Shown piece by piece: positions 12,081 through 22,759 of a DNA stretch of 64,000 bases. This DNA is from Maea johnstoni (lineage: Eukaryota; Annelida; Polychaeta; Spionida; Magelonidae), in contig OZ012685.1 in assembly GCA_963942565.1 (NCBI GenBank), forward strand, positions 3,767,537-3,831,536, read 5' to 3'. The notes below the pieces were generated by a model. It saw only the letters and a list, made by a program, of their open reading frames with translations. It was not told the origin of the DNA and did not search any database. Each line of letters starts with the position of its first letter. Within the stretch, counting starts at the first letter, position 1. Position numbers and translations under genes: made by a program.

Positions 12081-13554
12081 AAAATTTCATTTGAATTCCC
12101 TGCATGGAGTTTGTAAAAATCTAGGCACACGATCATAAATGACAGTTCCGATTATTAAGTTTTGTGAAAGCGTCATTTTCGTGTAATGACCCTCGCAGTG
12201 GCATGTGAACCCAGGTAAATTATTTCTCACAACTAACTTTTCATCTTTGCGCCCGCAAAGTGGAGGACAAAGTCTCGGAACAATACACAGTTTCTGCATG
12301 GGTACCTAATGGAGGGGTGTGGGGTACGGCACCTTCCACCCCACTGCACACATCTTCATAACAAAAACCCTGCCCCATTCCTACCATCTAGAGATGACTT
12401 TACAGTGTACACCACAACACACTTCACTGACTACTGTCAGGAAATACACTCACTGCTTAAAGATATTTAATACACCACTTTTGGTTTCAAGAGGGGGTGG
12501 GCCCAGAACTTGGAACAGCCTGTGTGTACTTGTTGTGTTGGGGCACTCAGCCAATGAGAGCGCAGGGTTTCAGGGCACTCACTTGTTGACTGGCGGCTGC
12601 TGGCGCTGGTACTGGTGGTAATTGCCTTTGGTATCTCAAGTGGGGATAATGAGAGCTAGATGGGTCCCCAGCCCCCACTTGTTTGTTCTCTATGGCCCTG
12701 GGTACTAGTACTGGACATGTATACAAACAACAGCCGAAGACCATATCCTTCAGTCAGGCAGCTAAGACAAAAATTGTGCACTTTGCGCAAAATTCATGAA
12801 ACTTGGTGCAGATATCCTTTGAATGATGCTGGCCAATATTATTCTTAATGGACGCCGGGCATGAGCTACCCCTTAAGTCTATTTTTGAGCATATTAGTCA
12901 AAAAGTGACATCAAATGTGATTTTGGGGGGAATACTATAAAAAATGTCCAGGGAAGTAAGTTAAATCTTGAAACTTGACACAAATCTAGAGGGTACAGTT
13001 ATAATATGACACTCACAGTCACGGCTCACCACTTGTGCTCACAGGGATGAAGATGATCACGATGGTGTTGGTTGTTGTTGTGGAGGGACAGATTTCAGTT
13101 AGAACACACAGGCACTGGAACAAAGACAAAAAAGAGTCATTATCAAACCAATAAAAAACAATTAATGGTACTTTATAGTCTTGGTCAGGTTCAAGTTAGC
13201 CTTCAAATAGTGAAACTGTTACACAATATTTTAAGGAGCATGGATTTCATAGATCTAGAGAAAACCTGAACCTGGTTTCACTAATTTAATCTTTGATTTC
13301 AGTGGGACTTTTTATACTATGACTTTGTAAAGTCTAGTGGTACTTGTCGAAAGGTTTTGTAGCACTAACCCTACTAATCTTGCTATGCCCTTTAAAAGGC
13401 AGGACTAATTTGATGGTATTTTTCTAACGAATGCATCTTTTGCTGATCATTTAAAAGAGAAAAGTTAGTCATAACCAAGCCAGAACCAAACCAAACAATA
13501 GTTTGCAAATTTATACTTTATTCCTAAATAAATTTCAAAAGTATCCTTTGCTTC
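12081..13554. other. Mixed-composition intergenic block
   Basis: 12087-12750 is GC-richer, with several overlapping 60-100 codon frames on both strands. None shows a known motif. 12850-13550 returns to AT-rich unique DNA. Confidence 0.4.
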
Positions 13555-14180
13555 GAGACAACTCCTTCAATGGGAACTTTAAGCATTAAAGGGTTAATCC
13601 ACTTCCCCTGCAGCAGTCAGGAGAATTGGAAATCCAAATTCAAATATTTTTCTCTTCTTAAATTAATCTGAGAAAGTTATTTTGAAAAGTATTGTAGATC
13701 CAGACGATTCTAGGCAGACTCTACGCACATGAGTGGAAGTGTGTATTGGTACATGGTTATCTCTCACTGTAAAGGTCATTCACCACTTGTTTCCTTTATT
13801 TAGCAGACTTTGCTCCGGAATAACTGACAGCTCAGAGATAACCAAACAATGAAAAAAGCAAAGCAAGAGAAATAACCTTGCGGATGTTGTTGGTAAAAAA
13901 TAGCACAGAACTATAATATCAGTCGATGGCGCAACAGTTGCTATCTAATAAATAAACCTTTTTCTATACTCAGCGCAATACTTCATGTTAACAGTTTACC
14001 CAAGGAATTTTCATCTGGATGTTTTATATTTCGACAATAATTCTGGAATAATTAAAAGAATCATAAAATATTTCAAGAAGAGTTGTAATTTAAGTCCTGA
14101 GTAACAATCTCTCACTGGATTTTCTTTTCCAAAAATATTTTTTGTCAGAAAGATATCAGTAATATGATACTGCTCTGCAG
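13555..14180. repeat. Cluster of degraded TTAA-family fragments
   Basis: GGGAACTTTAAGCATTAAAGGGTTAA near 13570-13595 is a degraded right end. 13620-13720 has TTTTGAAAAGTATTGTAGATCC, and 13995-14110 has TTTTCATCTGGATG and AAATATTTCAAGAAGAGTTG, all internal subfamily A words. Boundaries are unclear because the copies are old. Confidence 0.4.
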
Positions 14181-14410
14181 TGATACACAGGTTAACCATT
14201 ACACAGAATGCTATAAACTTGATCCTGTTCTAAGAGCACCAATAGGTCTGAAACAAATGACGTATGAAACTTTATGAAAAATTTGTACAAATCTAAAGTT
14301 CCAGTGATTTTCTCAGAAAAGAAACCATTCTCCTTCAATTTTTTGTACACAAATGTATACAAATATATTCCATGATTTTGATGGAATATAATTGTCACCT
14401 ACTGTCCAGA

Positions 14411-14999
14411 GCTATACTAGGGTCACTTAGCCACACTGAATGGGAAAGGGTTAGCCAATGGACATTAAAGAGCCTAGCTAACAATCAGCGATTTTATATA
14501 TTAATGAGATTTTTCTATAATAAAAGTAGTTGAAGTAGTTTGAGAAATGGAAGAAATGAAGCTCCAACCTTTTGCAAAATATAACTGCTTGGGCAAACTG
14601 TGTTTTGCAAACAACCAGGCTTTTTAGAGTGGTCATAGGTTTAATATCAGTTAAATGTAGTATCCTGAGTACCCTGACCCATTACTAAGGACCCACTTGT
14701 ACTGAGCACTGGGAAATATCCAATAGGTGGCAGCACTATACAGTCTCAACATTATCATGCTAGAAAATAGAATGATTTCCCAGATTTCTGATAGTGTACC
14801 CACAATAGCCTCTTATCACCCCATAAGAAACAGATTCTCCTGGGTTGTACCCCATAAATCTGACTGGACACCCTGAAACTTCCTGTAGTCCTGTGAGGGT
14901 GGCAGCTGCCTGGTCTAAGTAGGGGTATCAACATACGCCGCCGACTAATTGTCTCAGATCCCGGCCAGAGATAACCTTTGATCACAGATCACGCCGAAA
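14411..14999. other. Intergenic block with a CTCF-like motif
   Basis: No gene recognised. 14750-14990 is GC-richer; the minus strand is open for 76 codons without a known motif. The CTCF-like site at 14720 is listed separately. Confidence 0.4.
14720..14733 (+). promoter_or_regulatory. CTCF-like motif, 13 of 14
   Basis: CCAATAGGTGGCAG agrees with the CTCF core consensus CCASYAGRKGGCRS at 13 of 14 positions (the fourth differs). Whether it is bound is unknown. Confidence 0.4.
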
Positions 15000-15260
15000 T
15001 TAGCCCTCTCCTAAGTGGAGGTAACTAAAGAAGACTAGAAAGTCCGCTCTGCGAGAGATATGCGGCAGGCCATCGCCGTACCATCAAATCTACCTCCTAA
15101 TTATGGAGAGCTCATGCTTGCTGTTCTCGGCCACGCTTCCCCTCGCCCAGTTGTGAAACTTTGCACTCCACAACGTGTTGATGGCTGTCACCAATTACTT
15201 CTATTACAGATCAAGCACATGGAGTTTTCACATGTATCTTTGAAGTTTTAAAACTACTAT
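15000..15260. other. GC-richer single-copy island
   Basis: Complex sequence with scattered CpGs between AT-rich flanks. An open frame of 63 codons (15060-15251) has no known motif. Candidate conserved non-coding element. Confidence 0.3.
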
Positions 15261-15869
15261 GCCAAGTAAATGTAATTGAGTATCACATAAATGTAAGTCA
15301 AAATGTATTAAATTTTAGAAATAATGAATATTCAATCATAAGCAATTCCACACATATATACCAAAAACACACCCATAAACAAAAACAGTAAATCAATAAT
15401 TTCCAAAATCTTATTCCCATACTAGCATAGAGCAAAGATCGTTCAAATATATTGTCTGAGCACATTTATTCTAATAAGAATACTAAAATGAGATTTTCAA
15501 GGAAAAATAGATTTTTCTACTCTTACAAAAATACCTCTACAATTATTTTCTATATGATAATACTAAATAAGTATGTTTAAAACACTCAGGTCTTTAGGAA
15601 CATTTAGGTCGGATAATGTAAATGTCAAGCCCTGTTAATAAAAGGTTATCTGTAACAGTTTTACTGTTTTCATGCTTTTTTCAAGTTACTGTGACACACT
15701 CAACTCATGAACACATTTATTGAAACACCTATATACCTGTTTTTTTACCATTGAGTATGTAATCCATATCTTAAAGGTTTCACCTGTGGGAGTGACTTTT
15801 TGGCATATAAACTTAGAGCTACCCAACCAGACCAGGTGTGTGCATAAATTACTCCAGATAATTTTGTTG

Positions 15870-16020
15870 ACAACTATTTAATGAAATCAATTTTTAGAAA
15901 ATATGTGATGGAGATTATGTTGATCAGAACTCAAACTTAAAACTACATTGATCCTCAAAACAATTTTAATATGTGTGCTTCATCACCAAATTTTATTCCA
16001 AAGTAGCATAGATCCAGATG
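15870..16020. repeat. TTAA-family fragment
   Basis: Carries words such as TTGATCAGAACTCAAACTTA and AAAGTAGCATAGATCCAGATG, which belong to the family's internal region. Both ends are lost. Confidence 0.35.
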
Positions 16021-16033
16021 ACACATTTTTAGG

Positions 16034-16295
16034 GGGCCTGCCCCGACTACTAAGTGGTCTAAGGCATTGCCACTCACTGCCTGGGTAAGAATCTTTATTG
16101 AGGCATGTAATGGAGTTGCCAGTGACTTGGATTTAGGTGGTCGTTTTCCTTAGATTCTCAAGTTTCTTTTATTATCACCAGAGGTGTGTTTCCCAAGATT
16201 ATCCTATTTCCTACAACATTATCAACAACTGGTCAAGTAATAATTTAGCCTTAATATATCAGAAAAAGTGATGTGAAAAAAATTTTCCAATTCCC
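16034..16295 (+). repeat. tRNA-derived SINE, diverged
   Basis: Starts GGGCCTGCCCCGACTACTAA with the A-box-like GTGGTCTAAGG and continues GTTGCCAGTGACTTGGATTT, as in the copy at 25201. The B box is eroded (GGGTAAGAATC) and about 45 extra bases lie before the ACTGGTCAAG word. It ends in ATATATCAGAAAAAGTGATG and an AATTCCCAATTC tail. Confidence 0.7.
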
Positions 16296-16339
16296 AATTC
16301 TATGCAAGAGTAGGCTATGCTGAAACCAATGCGAGGCAC

Positions 16340-16650
16340 TTTATAGGAGGTATGCGTCCAGAAGGCGTGAGCGGCCATGAAGGGCCCTGGATCCCTGGCA
16401 CTAGTCCAGTCACAGTTGACTACCTCCAGAATACCTCTGACAGCTTACTTGTTTTATTGCATGCGGATGGATTGTTACAGTGCCAAAAGCTGGGTATGGG
16501 GTGTTTTGGGTATGCACGGTGCTGGGAAAGGGTTCAGCGGAAGTTCATTGAGTGTGAAAATAGTTGCTTTAAGTTGGACATGCATAGTAGCTATGTAGAT
16601 GTGGGTTTAAGTTACTCACAACTACACTAGTGGGCCCGGTAAAACAGGCC
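16340..16650. other. GC-richer single-copy island
   Basis: Unique sequence with two overlapping plus-strand frames of 73 and 92 codons. No known motif, and no splice signals I would trust. No call made. Confidence 0.25.
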
Positions 16651-17219
16651 ACACACACGGGAACATTCTATAATCCAGCAGCAAACTGTCAGTAATACGA
16701 CCACTGCTTCACATACACCCACAACAAAAGGATCTTGTACTCAAATATTTTTGATAAAAAAAGTACACACTGTTTCAGGTTCAGGAGAAGCTGCAGTATT
16801 TCTTGTCCGCTTTTTACCTCAATTGTCGACTATTTCAATGAATTTCCATGACCAAAAAAGACAAAGAAATAAGACATATGAGAATTTACTTAGCAAAAAA
16901 TTGATATGTTTTTGGGTGTACTTGACAAAAATATATCATTTATAAGGTGTTGGAAACAAAGAGGCAGTCATTAGTGAAAACACCCTGAAATGCCCGAGGT
17001 TAAACATACATATCTGTCTTCTAGCATGTGTTTAGGGTTCAGTGAGAACACATGGGAAAACCATTACCAAGAATCAATTTTTGGCAATAACTGTTTTCTG
17101 TATTTTCCAAAAAATCCTCTGGTTCATTAGATATCGCTAAAATAGACAGTGTGTTTTAGGCGCTCATGGTTTGCATGAGTTAAATGCTCAATACCTAAAC
17201 TTAAGAATCATGCACCCTT

Positions 17220-18240
17220 CACTATGTATAGATGGCCACAATGATACCATGTCCCCAGCTTAGCGCCCCATGCCCTACCCTTTTATTTCTGACCTGTAGA
17301 TACCTGACCCGTCCTGTCATAGCATTTAGGCGTGTGTTATCAGCTGATGTCAGATCAGAGCTAGGGGCTGTGAAAACAGCAGTCCAACATAAACCCTACC
17401 CTGTGGTGCCCGCAGATACCCTGAGGAGGGTTGGAGAGGGTAGTGCAACCCTCAATGCCCCTTCACCTTGGTCCTCCACAACTGATAAAGGGGGTTGACT
17501 CTGTGGGGGTGCCTAAATAGACAATCACTGCCATCAAGATAAAAACCCTCCCAAAGTTCATAACCTTGAGGAATCTGAGGGGTGTTTCCTATGAACCCAC
17601 CATACCCACTGGCTCATACATAAGACAGGGTCCAAACACCCCTATCAACATTAGCAGCTTTGGTTCTGAAAGACAACCAACCATTTCCATACAGGAAATA
17701 CAAACCATCAAACAAATACAACATTGCACATCATCAAAATCAATGATAACAGATAAAAATGCCATTTGCTTTGATTTAAGCGTCAAATAGGCTCTTTTGT
17801 TAATATTAGAGCCCTGTCTTCCGAATGCCAGTATCTATCCCTGTACAGTGTGAAAGGGTGGCCACCATGCTCAGAGTTTGGAGGATATCACTAAATCCTT
17901 GGTTATTTCTAAGAGCAGGTAAAGAACCCTTATTAGTAGAGTTAGGGTTCAGTGACAGCCAAAATCAACGGTGCATTTTCATTATTAGGAACCCCAAACT
18001 TGTAGATTGTTTTGGTAAAAACCTGCAGGATCCCCACCCCCTTGCCCGACCGGTCTCCAGCTGGTGATAGCTGGGCAGGCATGCGGGCAGTGTCAGGTGA
18101 CAGCCATGGGCAGTCAGCAGTGCGTGGAAGTTGTGGAAGTCGGTCCTCTTGACACTGGTGACCCTCGCTGACAGAGGCGCGATAGCGAGCCCGGGCATCG
18201 GGCAGGCAGCGTGAGTTATGAGTGAACGCACCAGAGGAGC
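17220..18240. other. GC-richer single-copy island, about 1 kb
   Basis: Higher GC, scattered CpGs and complex sequence, with several overlapping 65-103 codon frames on both strands (for example minus 17965-18276, alanine- and proline-rich). None matches a family I know. It could hold non-coding elements or lineage-specific exons. Confidence 0.3.
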
Positions 18241-18570
18241 TGTTGCTGCTGCTGCCAGTTCTGGATCACTCAACACTTACTGTACAGCAACAACACCTAC
18301 ACAACAACATGAACAACATGTGCCGCTGCCAGTACTGTTTTTTTACTGCTGTCCCTTCCACCCCTCTGCTGTAGACTAGCCCCTAGCATATCACTCAACA
18401 CTTACTGTACAGCAACAACATACAACAACACTCCTGCCTACTGCTTTTTTTACTCTGCTGTAGACTAGCCCCTAGTCTATCACTCAACACTCATTGCAAC
18501 GACACACAACTACACTCACAAAATGTGTTGCTGCTGCCTACTTCTTTTTTTTGCTAATTTCCCTTCCATA
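18240..18570. repeat. Irregular tandem cluster leading into family S
   Basis: ATCACTCAACACTTACTGTA begins at 18265 and 18390, with a degraded third at 18479. GACTAGCCCCTAG occurs at 18373 and 18463, and GACTAGCTCCTAG at 18571 is where family S starts. Units are about 90-125 bases and include T-rich tracts and CTGCTGCTGCC words. The left end of the dispersed repeat thus appears tandemly iterated. Confidence 0.65.
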
Positions 18571-18840
18571 GACTAGCTCCTAGTCTTTGATTTCATTTGA
18601 TAATGCTTTTATCTGTTCTGGTTTCTGTCTAATATACTTAATATCAAAGTGTTACTTCCTGTGACTGTTGATAGATGGCACTACGTGTGGTCACACTCTT
18701 CAGTCAGAATTTTAAAAACCTGAAAAGATCTCACTGTGGGCAACCTGGTGAGCAATTCAAGAACTAAGGGCAGACAGACTTGGAGTTAACATAGTTTTTA
18801 TCTCAAATATATAATGAGGTAAAACAAATCTTGGCCTAGG
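18571..18840 (+). repeat. Dispersed 270-bp repeat (family S), copy 1
   Basis: Matches 46434-46711 in the same orientation over its length: GACTAGCTCCTAGTCTTTGA, ATTATGCTTTT-like, CTGTTCTGGTxTCTxxC, GGTCACACT, GTCAGAATxxTAAAA, GAAAGATCTxACTGT, AATTCAAGAACTAA, TTCTTGGCCT. There is no coding content and the type is not recognised. Confidence 0.7.
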
Positions 18841-18997
18841 ACTAGGATACCCCTCTCACTGTTCTGAAAAAGATGAAGGTTGACTCGTTTGAGTTGGTAT
18901 ATATTTTCAGGTCCAATGTTCAAGAAGTAAAAATACTTAACCTAGGGCTAGACAATTTGCTGCTGCTGTTGTTACTGCCTCTCCTCCTGCTGCTGCT

Positions 18998-19004
18998 GCT
19001 GCTT

Positions 19005-19073
<69 letters not shown>

Positions 19074-19074
19074 T

Positions 19075-19105
<31 letters not shown>

Positions 19106-19143
19106 GCTACTACTACTACTACTACTGATAATGATAATGATAA
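18998..19143. repeat. Compound microsatellite (CTG/CTA/GATAAT)
   Basis: A CTG-rich start at 18985-19002 passes into (CTA)n until about 19128, with single changes near 19073 and 19106, then (TGATAA)n to 19143. All six frames stay open, giving leucine- or valine-only translations that are artefacts. A MITE begins immediately after it. Confidence 0.95.
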
Positions 19144-19145
19144 TA

Positions 19146-19320
19146 CAGGTGAACTTGGATATGACAGATTCAATGGGACCAGGAAAATTGGTCCGTCATA
19201 TGCAAAATCCGTCGTGTACATATGACAAATACTTGATATGCATCGGACTGGGACAAAGCATATCGTCCGTCATATGCAAAAATCCGTCGTACAGTGGTCC
19301 GTCATATCCAAGTTCACCTG
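19146..19320. mobile_element. Tigger/mariner-like MITE, 175 bp, intact ends
   Basis: The left end CAGGTGAACTTGGATATGAC and right end GTCATATCCAAGTTCACCTG are exact inverted repeats of 20 bases. TA lies on each side (19144-19145 and 19321-19322), the target duplication of the Tc1/mariner/pogo group. The body repeats GTCCGTCATATGCAAAAxCC-type words. No transposase. The ends (CAGGTxAxCTTG) resemble those of the MITEs at 28833 and 32568. Confidence 0.85.
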
Positions 19321-19322
19321 TA

Positions 19323-20160
19323 ATGCTACTGCTACTATCATTGCTTCCATTTCTGTTGTGACATCTGAGGCACTAGGTGTAGTTCTAAGAAAAACAATAT
19401 ATAAAACTCTGTCTGAGACTTAGATAAGAAAGAATGAAGTCATAGCATTATTCTAGGAATTCCAGCTATTTTTTGATCAAAGAAACTTCCTTCTCCTGAT
19501 CCATTTAAGTTTTTTGGACAGAGAAGAGCAAAACATATTTTATTTCTCAATATGCATGCATGCTTTTCAGAAGTCCATATTGTAGCAGCAACAACTCCTG
19601 AAATTGTAACTGAGATCCATATTCATACATTACAGTGAATCATTCATACCCAAAAAAATATTCAATAATGTCTAGCCATGTTGGTCATATCTTTTAAATG
19701 AAAGCATAGTTTGGAAGATATCTGAAAAAGAAACATTTACTTAAGTCATCAGGGATTTATAGTCAGAAGCCATCTATACACCAACATTACTTTACTTTGC
19801 AAATTCATACTATACAGACATTGCAAATCATTGGCCTATAGTTTGCTATGGTAAAGAGGATTTCATCCTGTGATTACAGGGCTACCTTTATTTTTGAGAC
19901 AAGAGATACAAGGACAATGTCTAAAAATAAGGGAAAATTAGATTCATAAAAACACCTCATCTTATATTAATGGCATTTAGAGCAAACGTGATTGTGAGTA
20001 AAAACAATTAAAGAAGAACAGGATACTTTTTGAATGTTTCAAATTATACAGAAATGAGGTATAACATTTCATGTACCATATAAAATAACACGTACTATAC
20101 ACCCAGGCCAAGTTGCCCTACGCTTGACAACACAGATGCTACATTACTAATGACTGGTAT
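19323..20160. other. Intergenic block, no gene seen
   Basis: AT-rich unique sequence without long open frames or recognised repeats. Confidence 0.5.
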
Positions 20161-20164
20161 TCCC

Positions 20165-20309
20165 AAAATGGTGCAAAAGAAACTTAAAATGACTGAAACC
20201 CTGGCAGAGCTATCTAAAGAATACCAACATGACAGGGTTTGGAGGATTTTCAAAAACCTTTGCGTCTGTATGTTTTGGACAAAAGTAGCCTGAGCATTGG
20301 AAGGGTTAG
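20165..20309 (-). repeat. Family Q repeat, reversed and partial
   Basis: Its reverse complement reads CTAACCCTTCCAATGCTCAG, then GGCTACTTTTGTCCAAA, GCAAAGGTTTTTGAAAA and CAGGGTTTCAGTCATTT, in the same order as the copy at 47348. The far end is not identifiable. Confidence 0.6.
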
Positions 20310-20324
20310 GTGTCTGAGCACTTA

Positions 20325-20510
20325 ATGAGCCTCCTTAATTGCAGGACTGAGACCCTCCTAATCACACATGTGAGGAGGTTGCAAGTGACTTGGTATAAAT
20401 TTTTAAAAATGGTTCACTTGGTACTCTCGTTTCAACCACCAATGACTCTATAGTCAAGTAGCCACGACTATAGAAATACAGCAGAAAAAGTGATGTTTTG
20501 AGAAAAAAAT
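20325..20510 (+). repeat. SINE, old and degraded copy
   Basis: Shares GAGGxxGTTGCAAGTGACTTGG, GGTACTCTCGTTTCAACCAC, AGTCAAGTAGCCACGACTAT and CAGCAGAAAAAGTGATG with the 25201 copy. The tRNA-like head is barely recognisable. It lies directly next to the family Q element. Confidence 0.55.
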
Positions 20511-20969
20511 CCTTCCGAACCACCAGCGCTCAGAGGACCAATACCTGCACTCAACCAATGGGATGTAGGTAATCTGCACATAGAAATCAAACTACTGATG
20601 TTGCAGGTCTTGCTGTTGTTTTTTGACATCCTTCCTTTCCTTTTAGTCACTAGTCCTGTACTTGAGATACATAGCCAAGTTTAAGGTCAACTACATATAT
20701 TCCCACATGTCTGACGACAAATCACCGCCTGAACAGCTGCGGAGATGTTAAGGAGATAGAGTAACAATAAGGGGCAGAAGTCTCGAGAGAAATAGTTAGA
20801 TCCAAGTTATAAAACAATTAAGCTTCTTGTTTGTGTTCATAAGTCACACATTCCTTAAGGGTGTATGTTGTAATAGATTTTGCTCACGTGTCAAGTGAAA
20901 TACACTGTGGTATTTGTTGGTTACACAATGCATAACTCTACCTTTCATGGACATGTGGGAAACCTCAAC

Positions 20970-21190
20970 CTCAAACTTGCATGCCGTCTGGATCTATGAC
21001 AATTTTATTAATTAATTGGGAATCAAGAATTATTACACAAAAAATTTGCAGGAGAGTTGTTGGTAATACTCTGGTTAACATTCCTCCTTCAATTATTTTC
21101 CAAGCTATACTTATGCCTGAAAGCTTTCACCAAAGTTGTCAGACTGCTTTTAGCCCCTGCAAGCAATAAACCATTAAGCGTTAAATAGTT
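20970..21190. repeat. TTAA-family copy, subfamily A, left end degraded
   Basis: Contains GTCTGGATCTATGACAATTT, CAGGAGAGTTGTTGGTAA, CATTCCTCCTTCAATTATTT and a right end ATTAAGCGTTAA. The word order matches 6622-6963. Confidence 0.5.
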
Positions 21191-21348
21191 AAATAAATCA
21201 TTGTCTACATACTAACTTTTTTCACAGAATATATCACAGAAAAAAAATATCACAGAATAATCACAGATGGCAGCACCAGTATTGAACCGAGAACAACTCA
21301 AATTCAAGCTTTTATAACACTGTTGAAGTAAGATGGTTTATAAAATTT

Positions 21349-21533
21349 CAGAATTTTGATTTCCTTTACTTTTTCTGCCATATTGCATCTAAATCATGAC
21401 TAGCCAGTTCTAAGTGGTGGGAAACCGGAGTAGAAGGTGGCCCTGGCTGGGGTTCAACCCTGGGCAGTGGTGAGAGACAGCTGGCAGTCAGTGGCAAGGT
21501 GCCTTATACCACACAGCCATCAGGGTGGGACCC
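21349..21533 (-). repeat. tRNA-derived SINE, minus strand
   Basis: Read on the minus strand it starts GGGTCCCACCCTGATGGC, has the A-box region TGGCTGTGTGGTATAAGG, B box GGGTTGAACCCC, and a tail with GGCAGAAAAAGTAAAGG followed by AAATCAAAATTCTGA. The whole head is present. B-box bases match the pol III consensus GGTTCRANNCC closely. Confidence 0.8.
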
Positions 21534-21648
21534 TATAGTTTATTTAAATAATAAAGGTGCTTTATTGAACCAATCCCTCACTGATCTGGCAAGGAAGGGT
21601 TAAGCAAAATTGATGCAGGTACCTTGTTCAAATTTCGCTTTGGATGCC

Positions 21649-21812
21649 ACCATGGATATGAGGGGGTTAAATGGTTGATATTCATGTAATGAGGCTTTAA
21701 GAAGGAAGAGTTAGGTCTGGTGGGTACCATGGATATGAGGGGGTTAAATGGTTGATATTCATGTAATGAGCCTTTAAGAAGGATAAGAAGGAAGAGCTAG
21801 GTCTGTAGGGTA
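21649..21812. repeat. 77-bp tandem duplication
   Basis: ACCATGGATATGAGGGGG begins at 21649 and again at 21726. The two units are nearly identical through GGTTGATATTCATGTAATGA and TTTAAGAAGGA. The second unit carries a small extra duplication (AAGAAGGATAAGAAGGAAG). Young local event. Confidence 0.9.
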
Positions 21813-22440
21813 CGGTTGAAGGAAATCAGACATCGCCATGTCAACCCACACAAATCAATCCTCCCCACGCTGCCGTAATTACAGCGCGTAAAGGATTGGA
21901 TTTACTCTAGTAGATATGATTTAGCTTTATCATAACCAAATCACTCCCTCAAATATCCTCCGCAGAAACCAGGTTACCATCCTCCAGTGCTGTAACTAAC
22001 TGGATTTCTTCCTGCAGAGGGAAGAATTACAGAACAATTGGCATGGATTTCTTCAGGAAATCTGCGCAATAAAGTATCCTGAATTTATCATTTCCTTTTG
22101 TTATGTCTCACTGGAGAACGGGTTTTTGATATTTGAGTCTTGTGTGGAGATTCAGAGTACCGTCCCTCTGTATTGTGGACTAGGTTGAAGAAAAGGCAGA
22201 GTGGTGGGCTCTTGTATGTGACAGTTTGCAGTGTTGTTTTAATGGATGACCAGCCCCTTGGGGAGGGTATCTATGACAGGGAGACAGGTGGACTGGTAAC
22301 CGTATACGGAGGGAAAATATTTGTCTACCTGTGCAGGGCAAAAGGTTAACGAGACTTCCACAGGGAAATCAAGTAACGAGGGGAAGATGACGGACTGAAT
22401 ATATAACGCAGCACTCAATTGTAACCTACCCCCTCCTCCA
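21813..22440. other. Single-copy island with mixed composition
   Basis: Complex sequence with words such as GCCGTAATTACAGCGCG and ATTACAGAACAATTGGC that are not in any dispersed family here. No exon is supported. Candidate conserved non-coding element. Confidence 0.3.
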
Positions 22441-22609
22441 ATGAAACAAACCTACCCTTTTTCTTGACTTGTGTGATTGATGTTGCTTTAGCCGTACCAA
22501 GAAACAAATATAGTCAGACTATTTTAACTGGAGTTATGAAGAAACAGTAGAGATGTACTCTGGACTCATTTTTCAATAAAAGTCATTAGATAAAGTAAGC
22601 CAAATGTTG

Positions 22610-22636
22610 GGGGGGGGGGAGGGGGGGGAGGGGGAG
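22610..22636. repeat. G-rich run
   Basis: G runs separated by single A bases (GGGGGGGGGAGGGGGGGGAG). Able to form a G-quadruplex. Confidence 0.85.
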
Positions 22637-22701
22637 TGTGTCTCCTCCTTCCCTACATTTTTCTTGCAAATCTTTAGAGTATAAGGTACTATCTACCTGT
22701 T

Positions 22702-22703
<2 letters not shown>

Positions 22704-22757
<54 letters not shown>
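22704..22757. repeat. (GT)27 microsatellite
   Basis: Perfect dinucleotide repeat, 54 bases. The open frame it creates (alternating Cys-Val) is an artefact. Confidence 0.98.
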
Positions 22758-22758
<1 letters not shown>

Positions 22759-22759
22759 G

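Noticed and set aside
18873-19361. 162-codon leucine-rich open frame (and valine-rich opposite)
   Set aside because: Created by the (CTA)n microsatellite; ends inside a MITE.
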